DNA from: Limnomonas spitsbergensis | Lineage: Eukaryota; Chlorophyta; Chlorophyceae; Chlamydomonadales | Assembly: GCA_037349105.1 (NCBI GenBank) | Contig: JAYJMM010000100.1 | Span: forward strand, 3,125,001 to 3,189,000 | Length of the DNA: 64,000 bases | Reading direction: 5' to 3' | Shown: positions 44,479 to 57,210 of the stretch, in pieces | Numbering within the stretch: the first letter of the stretch is position 1 | Layout: each line of letters starts with the position of its first letter | Position numbers and translations under genes: made by a program | The notes under the pieces: generated by a model | What the model was told of the DNA's origin: nothing | Databases searched by the model: none | Seen by the model: only the letters and a program-made list of their open reading frames with translations

Positions 44479-46724
44479 ATATTGGCAGGCGGGGGGCAGT
44501 GCGTATGCGGTCGGGGTGTTTGCATGTGGGAAGGAGCTAAGAATGCAGGTGGAGGGTCGTGAGCGCGGCTACGTGATGTGAATGCAAGCTAGGACCTGTG
44601 CATGCAAGGAATGCGCATGCGTGTGGGGCGCTCTGCAAGCAGGCAGGATGCTGTGCATGTGGGCAGGGGTGTGTGCATGTAGGCAGTGTGCATGTGGGTG
44701 GGAGCTGTGCATGTAAGCGGTGCGCATGTGGCCGGGGGGTAGTCCGGTAGTGCATGCAAGCGGGCGGGGTAACGTGCATGCATGCGGGGGGCTGGGCATG
44801 CATTCGGGGCTGTCAGTACTGGTGAAAGCTGCGCATGCATGCAAGATGTTGCCCAAAAAGGGTGGGATGCTGTGTTCGCTGGCTCAATGTGCATATGGGC
44901 TGAAACAGCACACCAAAATGAAGTGAATGCTCTTGTAGCAGGCAGAGGTTCAGGCACGCTCCATACCAGTAAAGAGATAGATAATCGCGCCTCAGGATGG
45001 GCTGCAGCAGCGATTAGTCCACCCTCGCCTGCAACACCCCCGCTTCCATGGAGGCCCTCTGGGCACTTGGTACGATCGGAATCGAGGTCGATAAACAACA
45101 AGTAATGCAATTATTTAATGGCATGCGCTCCTCTTCAAAAATGACGGACTTAGGAAAAAATGACGTCACTCACTTGCCAACGTTGGCAAAAAAAAAAATG
45201 GTGAGTGTCGTAAGCGACAGCGTTAGATTCTAACGCGTTAGAGGGTTTCAGGGTTCGGAGGGGCGCGTTGGGCGAGGAAGAGTGACGGACTTCTAAGGAA
45301 TGCGCCTGTATATGTTCCTGAAGGCTAACAAATGACAAGCCTTGCCGGAAACAGGACCATAAGCTAACGTGCTGATTTGAACGCCAACGAGCAGGACGGC
45401 CGCGAGTGGAGGTGGGCACTGTCGTCGCATCCGCCAAGCATGGCGACACTGTTGACGCATCGGTGCCTCGGATGTGACTAGGTGAGGCGCTAAACATGGG
45501 CTACGATGCGCGTGGAGGCGACAGTGTCGAATTAAAAGAAGAGTTACGCTTTGCTCCAGGTTGCCACGTTGATTATGATGTGTTGTGTTACGCAGAAGTT
45601 GGGGAGGCGAGCGAGCCAGAACACGCGAGACTGAAGGGACAAGCAAGGAAGGAAGCAACAGCAATGTCGGCATGAGAGGTGAGTGAATTCCAATCGAATT
45701 CAACTGGGTGGAATCCACTGTTGTGCGCGAGCGCCGAGGCACACGCCATGCTTTTGAATTACGTGCCCTGGTTACTACTTCCCATGATTTCGTGTCCTGG
45801 TTACCTCCCATGATCAAGACCAAATGCCATTGTCATTGACGGCAGGAAACGTCAACAATTGGACACATGGTTACAGTTCATGGCCACGACCAAGCTCGGC
45901 AAGGACGTCCTGACGGTGAGTTCGACCAGGCAGGGGTTCGACCCAGGAATCCACATGAAGTCCATTCGGCATGTTGCCATCTCAGTGATTTCCAGAAATG
46001 CGACACGCACTGCCCCTGAATAATGGTAGCCTGATGCGTTAAAAGTTGACATGATGCTTAGCTCTGTGATGATGCATAGGGAATACTGAAGTGTTGCGGG
46101 AGCGCGAACGTTTGCCATTGGCTTCCTGTTAAAAAAATAGGCCGAACGAAATCACTTGACCTGAGCGATGTCGCAACACCTGTCACAGATGCTCGAGAAG
46201 ATGGAGAGGGCGATTCGAGATCGAGGAGCTCAATCAAGACTGACATGACTGAGCTGGCTGCCGTGGAAAGAGCATGGCAGAGTACATACCGTAGTAGCAT
46301 TGTCTCGTCGCCCCTGTTTTTTGTTATGGCCGCATGGGCCTGAATACCGTATGGACGTTGCTATCACCAAATGATATTTTACTAATTTGCTGGCCATGGA
46401 ATTGGCACGGATGAGTTTTGTGTTCGGTACTTCGGTTTTGTGTGTACTCTCTCCCTTGGTTGCTTCGTTGGCCCAAATTACCTCACAAGGGCGTTGGTAT
46501 CGAAAAAAATGATGTAACTGGAGCTGAACTTAGAAAAATCTGGAATCTAACGTCTAACATCTAACATCTAACGCTCTGACCCATATAAGGTTATATAACC
46601 ATATAAGGTTATATAACCATATAAGGTTATATAACCATTATGAAATGATAGCGTTCTAATGCCATGTCATTTCATTTGACTGAAACGTTGGAGAGTAAAA
46701 GTACGTTTTTAAGGGAGATCGATA
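44479..46724 (-). repeat. Right arm of the long inverted repeat (interrupted)
   Basis: It is the reverse complement of 39753-40564, from ATATTGGCAGG to GTACGTTTTTAAGGGAGATC. Positions 45191-46656 have no counterpart in the left arm and are a later insertion. Confidence 0.9.
45191..46656. mobile_element. 1,466-bp insertion inside the right arm
   Basis: The left arm reads GCCAACGTTGGCAAATAATGCCATG in reverse order without a break, whereas the right arm is split after TTGGCAAA. The insert begins with a run of A and AGCGTTAGATTCTAACG, and near its end has TCTAACGTCTAACATCTAAC followed by three copies of an 18-bp CCATATAAGGTTATATAA unit. The GCGTTAGAT motifs are inverted with respect to each other near both ends. 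No gene was recognised. Confidence 0.7.
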
Positions 46725-46959
46725 CCTCCGCCCCCGCGACCTTCGGCCGCCCGGGGGGGCTCTGCCGAAAACAGACCGGAAGCGGTTGAATAAATTTTGC
46801 GAAACCCTCGCTCGTGGTAGTTGGTACCGTTATCGATGATGGCTTGGGTAAGCTAAAAGCGCAACACGATGCTGAGAGAAAACGGCATTGAAAACAGAAA
46901 TGCTTTCTGCTTGATAGCTATTTAATGAAGTCACAACGCTGTGGACACCCCGGAAAAAG

Positions 46960-49900
46960 CACCTGAGTACATAAGAATCGACGCGCAACGGCCTGCCGGG
47001 AGTGGGCGTGGCCGGAGGGGGGCGAATATCGTGGGTTCCCACACGGTAGAATTTACACTGCATGGCAAGATTGCTCGTCACAGATCAGATGTCACATATG
47101 GCTGTCAGATCGCCTGCCTGATGGCAGATGGATGGCCCGCAGCTTCATCCATTAACCCTAACTGCCCCAGTCCCGTCTGCCATGGAGGGGGTCCGTCCTT
47201 ACAGCTGTCAGCTAGCATGCCACCCCTAACCCAGAGCAGCTAGCTGCCGCTGTGTCACGACGTATGGGTGCACCGCACGCAGGGGTGGCTAGTACATTCT
47301 TTTTGGTTTCGGATCCATTATGTTTTGTGGTACTTCGAGAGAATGCCTGGCTCGTTCCAGGCATCCTTCTCTTCTTACTCAAGTATACACGAAGTTGAAT
47401 CACCCCGCTATTTGTAACCTGTTCTGGGATTAACATCCACTTGTGATATTTCGGCCTCTTATCAAGGCCAGGACACTACACTGATAGGAGATCTCTAGTT
47501 AACTCTACACTGATCCTATCTCTCTAAGACCACATCATTAAGTACTAGGACCTGAAACTACACTGAACGAATATCTCTAGTTAATTCTACACTTATTCGC
47601 GATCTCTAGCAGCAGCACCTCTACTTTCATCTCTCTCAACGCTATCTCTCGGTTATTACCCTACACTGTGAGCTTAAACAGCTCTAGTATCTCTAGGATA
47701 TAACTCGACACTGTGCGCTGCTATCCCGGCCTTTCCTGGCTATCAAGTCGGTCAGCTGCTTCAACAGCCGATCCTCATCATCAAGAGTCGTCTTTTCGCC
47801 TCACAATTTCTCATCACTTCGGTTGGTTCGTCTCTTAAGTTCGTTCCAGACCATCTCCTACTGTCAACAGTCGACTTCAGCACAGCTAGACCCTCTGGGA
47901 TCGAGTTCTCTTCGCAACTTCTGTCAACAGTAAGAGAAGAATCATCAAAGGTTAGTGCAGTGACCCGAGGATTAAGTCGAGGATAATCTGGTGCCAGCCA
48001 GATTATCGCTCCTGCACAGCAGGTTACCCTTGATAAAGGGCTCCTAGCACTCCTTTAAGAAGAGAAGAATGATAATTGCTCCGCCTTCTGAATTTCGGAC
48101 TGGGGGGGGAGTGACTGCTGTGCGCAGTGATACTGCAAGGTCACTGGTACCTCGTGACAGCTGTAGAATCCGAGACATTCACAGCCGATGAGGTCCAACA
48201 TGCAGCCCACCTCACACAAACTGGACTCTGGCAGAGATCCGGGCCCTGATGCCCCCTGCCCCCTGAGCTCATGTGCCGGGGCGGGGACGTGCTGCACCCT
48301 CTGGTTGCGGCAGTCTTCACAGCCATGGGTCATCTAGGAACCATTCCTGAGGAGCTGCTGTCAGGAATTGTCAGCCCCATCTTAGAGGCTGGCGATGTGC
48401 TTCGGTCTGACGCAGCCCGAGGCTTGCCTAGTACCTCAGCTGTCCTTGCCTTCTTCGACTTCAGGAAAGCATTTGACACAGTCAGCCGCACTCTCCTCTT
48501 CGCGGTTAAAAGGCCATGGGGGCCAGAGCCGGGCTTGTCCGCACTGCTGTCCCCCACTCGAGCAGCAGCCATGATCAATGGTCACTTGTCTGGCTCAACA
48601 CGTCCGCTGAGCAGCCGGCGTGCGCCAGATCTGCCCCCTGGCACCTGCTGTCTACCTTAATGTAGCAGCAGCACTGAACTGCTGGCTATGAGCATGTCCC
48701 TCGGTTGGAGTGGACTAAGTGGACGTCACTCAGCAGTATGCAGATAATACTCAGCCCCTTCTCAATACCATCAACATGCCGCTGGTTCAGGCTTTCTTGG
48801 ACCGCATGAAAGTGTCCTAGCAAACCTCTGTCCAGGGTCTCAATCATGCGGAATTGGGCTCCTTGTCGTAGGTCATACCCATGCTGTCCAGCTCTGCAGC
48901 TCAAACATCTGTGGCTCTCGAATAGATGGCGCAACAGGCCGTCTCGCTTGGGATTCTCTTCAGGAACTACGCAGCCTCACTGGGCCTAGAGGCATGGGAG
49001 CAGCCCCTGGCAGGGCTGAACGCCGTCATGAGGGCATGTTGTGCCTAGGCCTGTCCGTTTTAGGTCTTTGCAGGCGCTAGAGTCAGTCGCATCTTGTACC
49101 ATCTGGAGCATCTCAGTATACCAGAAGCGTCGCCGGAGGAGGTGCAACGCCTCACCACCCGCCTGGTGGACAAGGGTCAGGTGCCCAGGTGGCACTACGT
49201 GCTGGGCAGCAGTGCTAGCTGATTCCGGGGATCCCCTCAGCGCTGCTAGTGGGCTGGGTATAAGAGGGTGGTGTTGGTGGTCTAGCCTGGTGCGAGTCCT
49301 ACCTGGACCGCTGTGCCATGCGGATCAGACGCCTTGTCAAGGGCGGGCAGCAGCAGCTCACAGTTTCAGAGGACGCCCTTCCTTCACCTGCCCAGCCCAG
49401 ACGTGTCCCTGCCTGGCTACCATTAGCACGAGACATCATCGCCCAGCTGTCCAAACGGTGTTTTCTATCTTGGCAATGGCCTCACCTGTGACCATAGCGG
49501 GATCCCTACCTCCTCAGTTGGCCAAGGTGCATGCTGACAAGTCCCCCTCTGTCAGCGGTGGATGAGCAAGCCAAGTTGGTGCGCCGTGCTTCCCACCGAG
49601 CTGTAATTCAATTGCTGTATTTTTACAGTTTTAGTCTCTGGTCTCTGTCCCCTCTGGTAGAAGTTGCCCCACTCCCACCCTTGCATCGGCGTCATAGGAG
49701 CAGATGAGCAGGCAGTCTTTCTTTTCACTCAACCTGCAGCCTGGGGTGATGTAGGATTGTGATGAGTGATGGCACCTGGTTTCTTTTGTGTGTGTGGCCG
49801 GCGCCCAACTGTAGCTTCTGAGCAGCTTCCTTCGCTCTGTTAGTCTGTCCCTATTTGGGAGCCATTTCAGGATGCGCCATAGACTCGACGTATCATATTT

Positions 49901-51060
49901 GGAATCTTCTCAAGGTCAGGTTTGCAGGGCTTTGGGTCTGCAAGCCCCAAGGAGTTCTGTTGTACTGGCAGGTCTTCCTTGGGTTGTTTAAATTTATTAT
50001 TTTCTGACAATGATCTGACCTGACCCGACCTACCTCTCTTGCCGACAATTATCTGTCCTAACCTGACCTATCTACCTCTCTTATCAACCAAGATCTGTCC
50101 GGATCATCTTTCACTTTCCCCATGTGCGTGTTTTCGTGGCTTGAACTTCATATTTTGCTGGCTGCCTATCTAAAGATCCGAGCTTCAGATCTAGCAATAG
50201 GGATCACGTTTGCTCGGCAGCTCGTCTCCCGTGTGCTATGTAAAAAACAAAAAAAAGGAAGTCGCAACTGGGTGTATGGGTACCAATCAAAGATTTACCT
50301 TCCTTACAGATCTACCTGCAGCAGCCGCCTTGGGGAGTCCTGAGAGAGCTGCAGCTCCAGCCACTACAGCGAGACTGGTGGACCCATATCCTCCGCTTCT
50401 ACAACGCAGCGGTGGCACCGGCGGCACAGCAATACAGCCCTCTCATGGCTCAAGCCATGGCAGCAGATATGCAGCTTGCAGTCAGCCAGGGCAGTGGTGG
50501 CCGCACCTGGTGCTCTGATCTGCTGGGTGCATTAGAGGAGCTGGAACGGGGGGCAGTCTTGAGCCACCCCCACCTTGCGCGAGGCAGCAGCTGCCCTACA
50601 GCGCCTACCCGTCACAGAGGTGTTGGCACTCCTTGACGCAGCCTACGAGCAGGCACGGCTGGACGCAAGCGGCGGTGGGGCCCCAGGGACTCTACCACCG
50701 AGCACAGATCTGTGGCAACCTACCGCGCCTGGTTCCAGTTCACGGCGGATGCCGTGCTGGCGCAAGCCAAGAGCCGCACTAGCCAGAGGGAGTGTGCTTG
50801 TGTGCGCATAAATTTCCGACTGCGGCTCGGCGCGATCAGCACGGCTGATACCAGAGGATGGTGCAACGGTCAGCGGCGACAGGCACGCTGCTGCCAGCGG
50901 TGTTGGGCATGGGGGAATAGCGAACAGGTGGAGGATGCGCTACATGTGTGCTTCCAGTGCCCTAGTGTCAGGGAGCAGTTACGGGAGCGGGGGTGGGCAG
51001 GTCCTCCGGGCGCTGCCACTAACATCCACCAGCTGTACCAGGCTGAGCAGAGGTAGGATG
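46960..51060 (+). mobile_element. Decayed L1-like non-LTR retrotransposon, copy 1
   Basis: Reverse-transcriptase segments read LHPLVAAVFTAMGHLGTIPE, then LLSGIVSPI and FFDFRKAFDTVSR (48250-48660). The catalytic box at about 48734 reads YADN instead of YADD. A C-terminal segment at 50300-51055 has PWGVLRELQLQPLQRDWW and the zinc-knuckle-like C-x2-C...H-x4-C (CQRCW..EDALHVCFQC). Many frameshifts and stops break the frame, and about 700 bp of unrelated sequence separates the two parts. The element is dead. It spans the border between unit 1 and unit 2, which shows the duplication included it. Confidence 0.8.
47253..48159. mobile_element. Solo LTR, 907 bp
   Basis: The retrotransposon copy in unit 2 reads CTAGCTGCCGCTGTAGAATCC without a break. 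In unit 1 the same point holds 907 bp that begin TGTCACGA and end TCGTGACA, an 8-bp perfect inverted end of TG..CA type, flanked by a direct GCTG on both sides (4-bp target duplication). The interior has no gene but repeats ATCTCTAGTTAACTCTACACT-like units. These are the marks of a solo LTR left by recombination of an LTR retrotransposon. Confidence 0.9.
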
Positions 51061-51074
51061 CACTTGCTTTTGTG

Positions 51075-51440
51075 GACTGTGTTGTGGGATTGTTGAGGGT
51101 TAGTCTCTCGGGATTCTGAGGCGCCAGTGTCGTTTGCCTTTCCGGCCTTCTCTTTGGTCATTTTTTTGCCCCCTTTTTAGTTTCTTCTCTTCTCCCTTCT
51201 GGTCAGTGGGGCGGGATATGCTTGCTTTTGTGGACTTATCTTTTCTTAGAGGCTTTGTTGAGGGCTAGTCCCTAGTGGAACTCAGGTGTTGGACTTGGTC
51301 TTCTTTGCTTTCCCGGCCTTTCCTTTTGTTCCTTTCCCCCCTCTTCCTTTTAGTTTCTTCTTTTCTCCCTTCTGAACAGTTGGGCGCCCACGCGGTCGAG
51401 CTTTGAGCGGGCCCAGAGGTGTCACGTTATTGACAGATCT
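51075..51440 (+). repeat. Dispersed repeat, two partial copies in tandem
   Basis: CGTTTGCCTTTCCGGCCTTC and TAGTTTCTTCTCTTCTCCCTTC occur first at 51130-51205. A fuller copy follows with GGGCGCCCACGCGGTCGAGC and GGGCCCAGAGGTGTCACGTT (51340-51430). The pair matches the right arm of the foldback element at 20390-21035 and the stretch 61090-61410 of unit 3. Confidence 0.75.
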
Positions 51441-52762
51441 AACAGAAGGGATCATGGTTGCTCGGTGGTTGGTCTCCCGTGTGTTGTGCAAAAAAGCAAG
51501 AAAGCCGGGAATGGGTGTGTGGATACCATAAATTGACACTCCCTAGTGCAGGTTGCCAAAGGAGCAAGGCTTGCTGCACTGTGCCCCAATGAAGGTAATA
51601 GGGCTGGGATGTAGCTATGTTGTAGCTGGAGCAGCCTGGATTTATGTCCCAGCGTACAAGATCAACTTCATGAGGAGATGGGAGGCCATCCCAGACGGTG
51701 TTAGATACTTCCAAGCCTTGTCCCTTCACTCCCCCCCCCCCCTTTTATTGACCAACTGCCCGAGGGCTAAGATCTGAACGGGCTGGGGATTCTTTAGACT
51801 TCCATGACTAGTTGGTGTGGTATTTCCCTTCACCTCATGACGGCTGTTACTTTGTCCTTTAGCCTTAAGATTGTTTTCCTACCGACCAGAAAGTCGTGCA
51901 CACAGGCGACCGAGCCTTTTGAGCATGGCCCATAGGTGTTTCGTCATGGACCCTGGATGTATGGGACTCTTGTGACCGCTTCAGACGTATTTATGTATTT
52001 TGTTTCTTTCTCAGGCCACACAAAATGCGGGCATGGACATAAATTATTAAAAACAGAGCAGGTCCACCTCTTTTCCCTCCCTGCTGATACTACTGATACT
52101 TGTACGGCCAACCAAACACAGTTCTGAGTACAGAAGATTCGAATCGCCACATCATAATTAACTTTCTTTATGGGTGAGGTATTATTTAATATACGAATTC
52201 TTGCCATGTCAATGCCAGTTTTATTCAAATCTAGAGTTGTTGTCCCAATTTGGCCTGAGGGAAGCATACAATATACAACAACAGCATTACCGGTTTGCAG
52301 TGCATGGACACAAACGGAACAATGCCCCTACATATCATGCAGCCCGTATCCTTTAACATGTTACCCGAAAAACCCTGTCATTCACAGTTTGACAGAATTC
52401 ATGTCAATATCAAGATGCCCACTCAGAAAGGACCAATGAAATGTACGACACATCGACCCATTTATGCAAGGAGGCGCACTCGGTCTATTCACATGCATAA
52501 AAAAAAACGAAAACCTGGACTCCTGGACAATGCCTACAATACTTTTCAGGACTTGTACAAAGTCCTCAATGCGGTCAGCCAAATGACATCTCCCTTTACT
52601 CCTTAGTACAGGTCATGATGCACAGTCCCCTCTCATACTCCCAGCTTCCTCTTAGCCAAACTTCCATGAGTGCCAGCCACTCCAGTCTCCATGCTGGATA
52701 CAGCCCACTCAGCACTACAGCCCGGTCAGCCATGCAAGCCGACTGCCCTAGTGACCTGCCCG

Positions 52763-55700
52763 CTACCTGCCATGCATCAGCACCAATATCTCGGTGAGCA
52801 TCATCAGGGCTTGTGCCTGAGGGACGCTGCTGGACAGCACTCTCATGATCAGATCAGTGGCGGGTGAGAGGGACTCGAAAGTCATCTGGATCCCCTCATC
52901 CTTCAACCGCACGATGGACAAGTCCATACAGGCAATAATGTCGCACATGGCCTCTGCACAGACAGCTTCCACATCATCGCTGCCTGCAGCTGATTCAGTG
53001 TCCTGCATTTGAGACACAACAACCGCTGCTTTGAGCACTTCCCAACCATATGCCAGGCCAGACAGCCTCAGCAACAGCTTGTACAGCCCATCCGGAGGCT
53101 GCCTGGGCTGTCCAGAGTTCTGAATAGACCCCTGGCGGCACTCAGGCTGATCTCTGAGAGCAGGAGCAATACAGGCACACACGACCTTGACACGTGCCGC
53201 AGTCATAGCGCCAGCTGCATGCTGGTCACTGCTGCCGGGCTGGCCTGACATCTGCACCTGCTGCTGGACCTGGCCACACGCAGCCATGACCACTCCTGTC
53301 AGTCTCTTAGCCAGCACGGCCCTGTGCTCAGCGTTGGGTAGCTCGGATAACTTGGCCTCATCCAAGATGCTCATTAGGAGCATTTTACAGCCAGCAGGCA
53401 GGGGTGGAGGTTTATCCGCACATGCCAGCACCTCAATAGCCAGTCGCAGAAGCGCTTGCGGCGTCCCAATGAACGAGGCCTCGCAGCGTGCTGCTAGGAG
53501 GGCCCTGCCATCCACATCTGCTACGCGGCAGGCCAGGTCGGGACCTTGCTGCGGCCACTTGCGCTGCCGAAGGTGGAGTCAATCAGCTCGAGGACGGGGG
53601 CAATGTGCTGAATCAGCAGAGCCACTGCTGCCCCTCGGCAAGGATTGGGGGCTTCAGCTGCTAGATCCGCCGGCAAAGCAGATCCTTCAGTTGTTGTTGC
53701 TGCGGTCGCTGGAACAACAGACGCATGATGCCTGGTGGCTGCTGTTGCTGCTGTTGTTGCAGATGCATCAAGCCCAGTGGCCACTGCACCTTCTGGCGCT
53801 GGATCAAGATGGTTGGAAGCTGGTACCTCTGCTGATGGACTGACAGCTGCAGTTGCTGCTACTGGAGCAGCTAGACCTGATGCTGCTGGCACTTCATGCT
53901 CACTGGTAGCAACCGCTGCTGCTGGCACGACATAAGGATCATGTGTCGTGGCCGCTGCAGCCTTTGCCGCAGATAACGCATCACGACCGGTGGTAGTTCT
54001 GCCCGCTGCTACTGCTGCTGCTGCTGCCTCTGGAGTCGCGATCAGGTGCCTTTTAGGGTTCACACCCTTCTTGCGACGTGAAGGAGGCTGTTGGGTCTCA
54101 GGGGAATCACCGGCTGTGGTCTGTGGGCAAGAAAGGGGAGAGGCAGGGGAGATGCTATTGTTCATGATGACAGATGGGCATAGAAGAATGGCTTATTGCA
54201 TCTACGAGGGAAGGAACTAAATAAAAACTAATAACAAATCCAAGGACGAGGAAATCAGCTTTTCTGCCCAGGAGCTGTGATGCAATGGGGTGCATGGCAA
54301 AAATATCTGTTCAATTAATGGCGCAACAGGGCACATGAGGAAAACATAGCAACTCTGAGGAAAAGGACGAGTCGCAAATTCAAAATAGCTTATCAGTAAT
54401 TGAGGTGCCTGTGGTGGCGCAATCTAGAACCCACCTCCTGATTGCAGCGCTTGCGTGTGCCCACAGCTGCTCCACTGACAGGGGTGGGCGTAAGCTGCTG
54501 CATGAGAGCCACATCTGCAGCTGCGTCATCCCCCCTGCCAGACGCCTGTGCTGGTGACGAGGCAGGCACTGCGGAAGATGGAATGAGCGTGAGGGGCTGT
54601 GAGCCTGTGGCATCAATGTGTCCCTCTCGAGAGCGTGCAGCCAAGCCTGGCTCAAGAGGCCCATCAGGCTCATGATCTCCCGGCTCCTCATCAGCCGCAT
54701 CAGGGCCGTTGTGATGGGCTGGCTGACAGGCCTCTACAACGTGCTTGCTCCGTGAGCTGCTGGCCCTCTTGATCCCCGCCTGCTCATCAACAATATAATC
54801 ATGAGTCTCGCATGCAGTTACCATTGGGGGCCGTAGAGACCTTGCACGGTCCTTGCAAGGCCTGCCCCTCTTCCTCGGGTCTGATGCCGCCACCACTGCC
54901 GCCACTGCTGTAGCAACAACAGTAGCAACTGCTGGAGCAGGAGTAAGAGCAGAAGGAGCGGGGGCCGCCGCCGCCGCTGTAGCAGCAGCATCAGGAGCAA
55001 GAGTCGAAGGAGCAAGAGCCACCACCGCTGCTATAGCAACACCAGGAGCCGCCGCCGCCGCCGCTGTTGCAGCAGCAGTAGCAGCGGAAACAGAAGCCGA
55101 CAGCCCAGCAGCATCAGTAGGAGCAGGATCAGGATCAGGATCAGGATCAGGATCAGGATCAGGATCAGGATCAGGAGCAGGATCAGGAGCAGGATCAGGA
55201 GCATGAGCATGAGCAGGAGCAGGAGCAGGAGCAGGACGGGCAGGCATTGGAGCAGTAGCTGGATTTGATGGCCTCTTCGCTGGGTTACGAGCTACCTCCT
55301 GACGGATCCCAGGTCCACCCAGCGGGCCAATTGGCTGACCATGGCTCGAGGAGGCATCATGCCTACAAGGCCATGTGGACAGGGATCAGATCAACAGGAA
55401 GGGCGTTTGCCTAATGAGGTCTCTATCAGGGCGAAGCAGCGAAGGCTGTTGCAAGGAGTTACATTAGGGGGCCAGAGAAGAACCAGACAGTATAGAATCT
55501 TCAAAATCATGTTAAACTACTAAAAAAACTGGAAGGAATTTAAGATCAGCTGGTGTGATTCAAGAAAGCAGAAGTGAGGCATCGAAAGTCCCAATAGTAA
55601 GCTGAATGCCCACCTTGCTCTTGCTCTCTCTATCCTGTCCCGGGTCTGCTCATCCACCATGATTGTGGCATCTGCATCCTGGTAGTTGGAGGGAGGGAAG

Positions 55701-57210
55701 TTGAGCCTGGCAATCGGTCCCCATAGAAGGATAGCAGCCTTGTCATAGGCCACTGCTGCTGCTCTCTCGCTTGTGAAGGTGCCTAGGTGTGTACTGCGCC
55801 CATGCCGCTTATTCCTGGAATACCACTTGCCCTTGGCCTTGTGGTAACTCACGCCACGGAAAGCAGACGCAGGCTGCTTGCAAGGTATGGCCCCCACAGG
55901 CAGGCTCCGGTTGTTGGCTCCTGCCACCGAGGAGCTGGGCCCTTCTAGCGCCCCCTGCATGACACCCAGGCCTGAGGAGCTGCCAGGGGCATGGTCCATC
56001 CGCCGACCTGTCCCGGCTGCAACCACAGGCTGCACCTCATCACCTGGATTCCTTAGATTGCGGAGCATGGCGGCTGTCAGAAGACCCCAGGAGTGGGCAG
56101 GTCCTGAGCCAGGAGGCTGGTGCTGCCGGGCATCGTCTGGGTGCGGTTGAAGGCTAGCGTCTCTCGGCTTGAGCTCCAGAACCAGGACTGGCAGGGGGCC
56201 AGAGGACTTATCCAAGCTCCAGTTACTCATCTCATGGCCCTCAATGATGGACAGCCAGGGCTCATAAGCAGTCAGACCAATGGACTTACCTGCATTCGCC
56301 TTCTGCAGTGTGACCTAAACATCAAACATGAAGCAGACCACATCATATATATGAAATGCATCACATTATATTCATCAGGGCACCCTCAGTATATCAAAAG
56401 TATTATGATAGCACCGATATCAGGTACTCGATGGAGTGCAGATCAAAGCAGCCATTAATGTACAATGCCAGGTAGGTACAAGTTTCCAACCAAAAGAGGC
56501 TGAGGCATGGGCAGAGGCATCACATCATTATGCCGCACCCCAGCTCCCACTGAGCCGGCACTCACCTGGTGTTCCCTGAGGCCATAAGGACCCACTTGAA
56601 CAACGCCACACACGCTGACTCGCAACGGGATGCTGTGCGGGAGCTGGATGTCCTTTCCCATCACGCCACGAAGCCCGGCCACCTTGATCCTTTTCGACAG
56701 CTGAGGCTTAGGCTGAGGCGGCCACATGTCCAGCACTATCACCGGCAGCTCTTCATCTGAGGGCGTGTCCAAGCTCCAACCCGTGATCCAGTGGGCCTTA
56801 ATGGTGGAATACCAAGGCTCATGCACGCCCATGTGGGCATCACGTCCTTTATTTCGCTGTAGCACGACCTGCAGGAAAAACACAACTTGCAAAAGCGGCG
56901 CAGGAAGGTAATTGTGGGGGAAAAGGACTCCTTCCTCTCTTGTCACTCTTCACCCGCCAAAGAACATGGATCACTCCCCCACCTTGTGTTCACCACCATG
57001 CGTGACAATGCCGCACACTCTGACCCGCAGCAGCACGTCCTTGCATCCAAGTTCGTTCAATCCAAGAGAATTGAGCAGGGCCCGAGTCAGCAACCGGATG
57101 GTATTTATATCACAAGGAAGTGGCTGCAGATTCGGAGCCCCTTTGGACAACAACTCCTCCAGCTTGTAAGCTCGTCCCGCAGGGGCAGTTGCAGGACACG
57201 GCCTCTTCAT
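52763..57210 (-). pseudogene. AP2-domain protein, copy 2, broken by a 151-bp deletion
   Basis: Exons at the same junctions as copy 1: 57210-56983, 56868-56566, 56314-55614, 55362-54435, and last exon 54120-52763. Exons 1-4 are open, with identical lengths for exons 1-3 and 24 bp more in exon 4. In the last exon the bases matching 34987-35137 of copy 1 are missing: GTCGGG is joined to ACCTTGCTG at about 53542. This shifts the frame and puts a stop at 53521, leaving a protein of about 928 aa that lacks most of the C-terminal helical part. The AP2 domain here has the more standard contact strands (GVSYHKAKGKWYSRNK). A shortened protein that still binds DNA is possible, so calling it dead is an inference. 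Confidence 0.8.

Larger units (their letters stand above)
39271..46768. mobile_element. 7,498-bp insertion with ~0.8-kb terminal inverted repeats
   Basis: Unit 2 gives the empty site: GGGAGTTGGGGGAATGA continues directly into AAACAGACCGG at about 57673. In unit 1 these flanks are separated by 7,498 bp, with a 2-bp GA shared at both ends. Long inverted repeats lie at 39753-40564 and 44479-46724; the right arm carries its own 1,466-bp insertion. The interior holds GC-rich minisatellites, a 66-bp array and some coding-like segments. About 480 bp lies outside the left arm but only about 45 bp outside the right arm, so the element is either asymmetric or composite. Long inverted repeats with coding interior suggest a DNA transposon, but no transposase was recognised. 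Confidence 0.8.
32390..50114. repeat. Segmental duplication, unit 1 (with insertions)
   Basis: The boundary marker CCCCATGTGCGTGTTTTCGTGG occurs near 32391, 50117 and 60118. Unit 1 spans about 17.7 kb because it carries a 7,498-bp insertion and a 907-bp solo LTR. It also lacks the retrotransposon 3' coding part that follows the marker in units 2 and 3. The order is otherwise the same: marker, short repeats, AP2 gene (-), retrotransposon (+). Confidence 0.85.
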
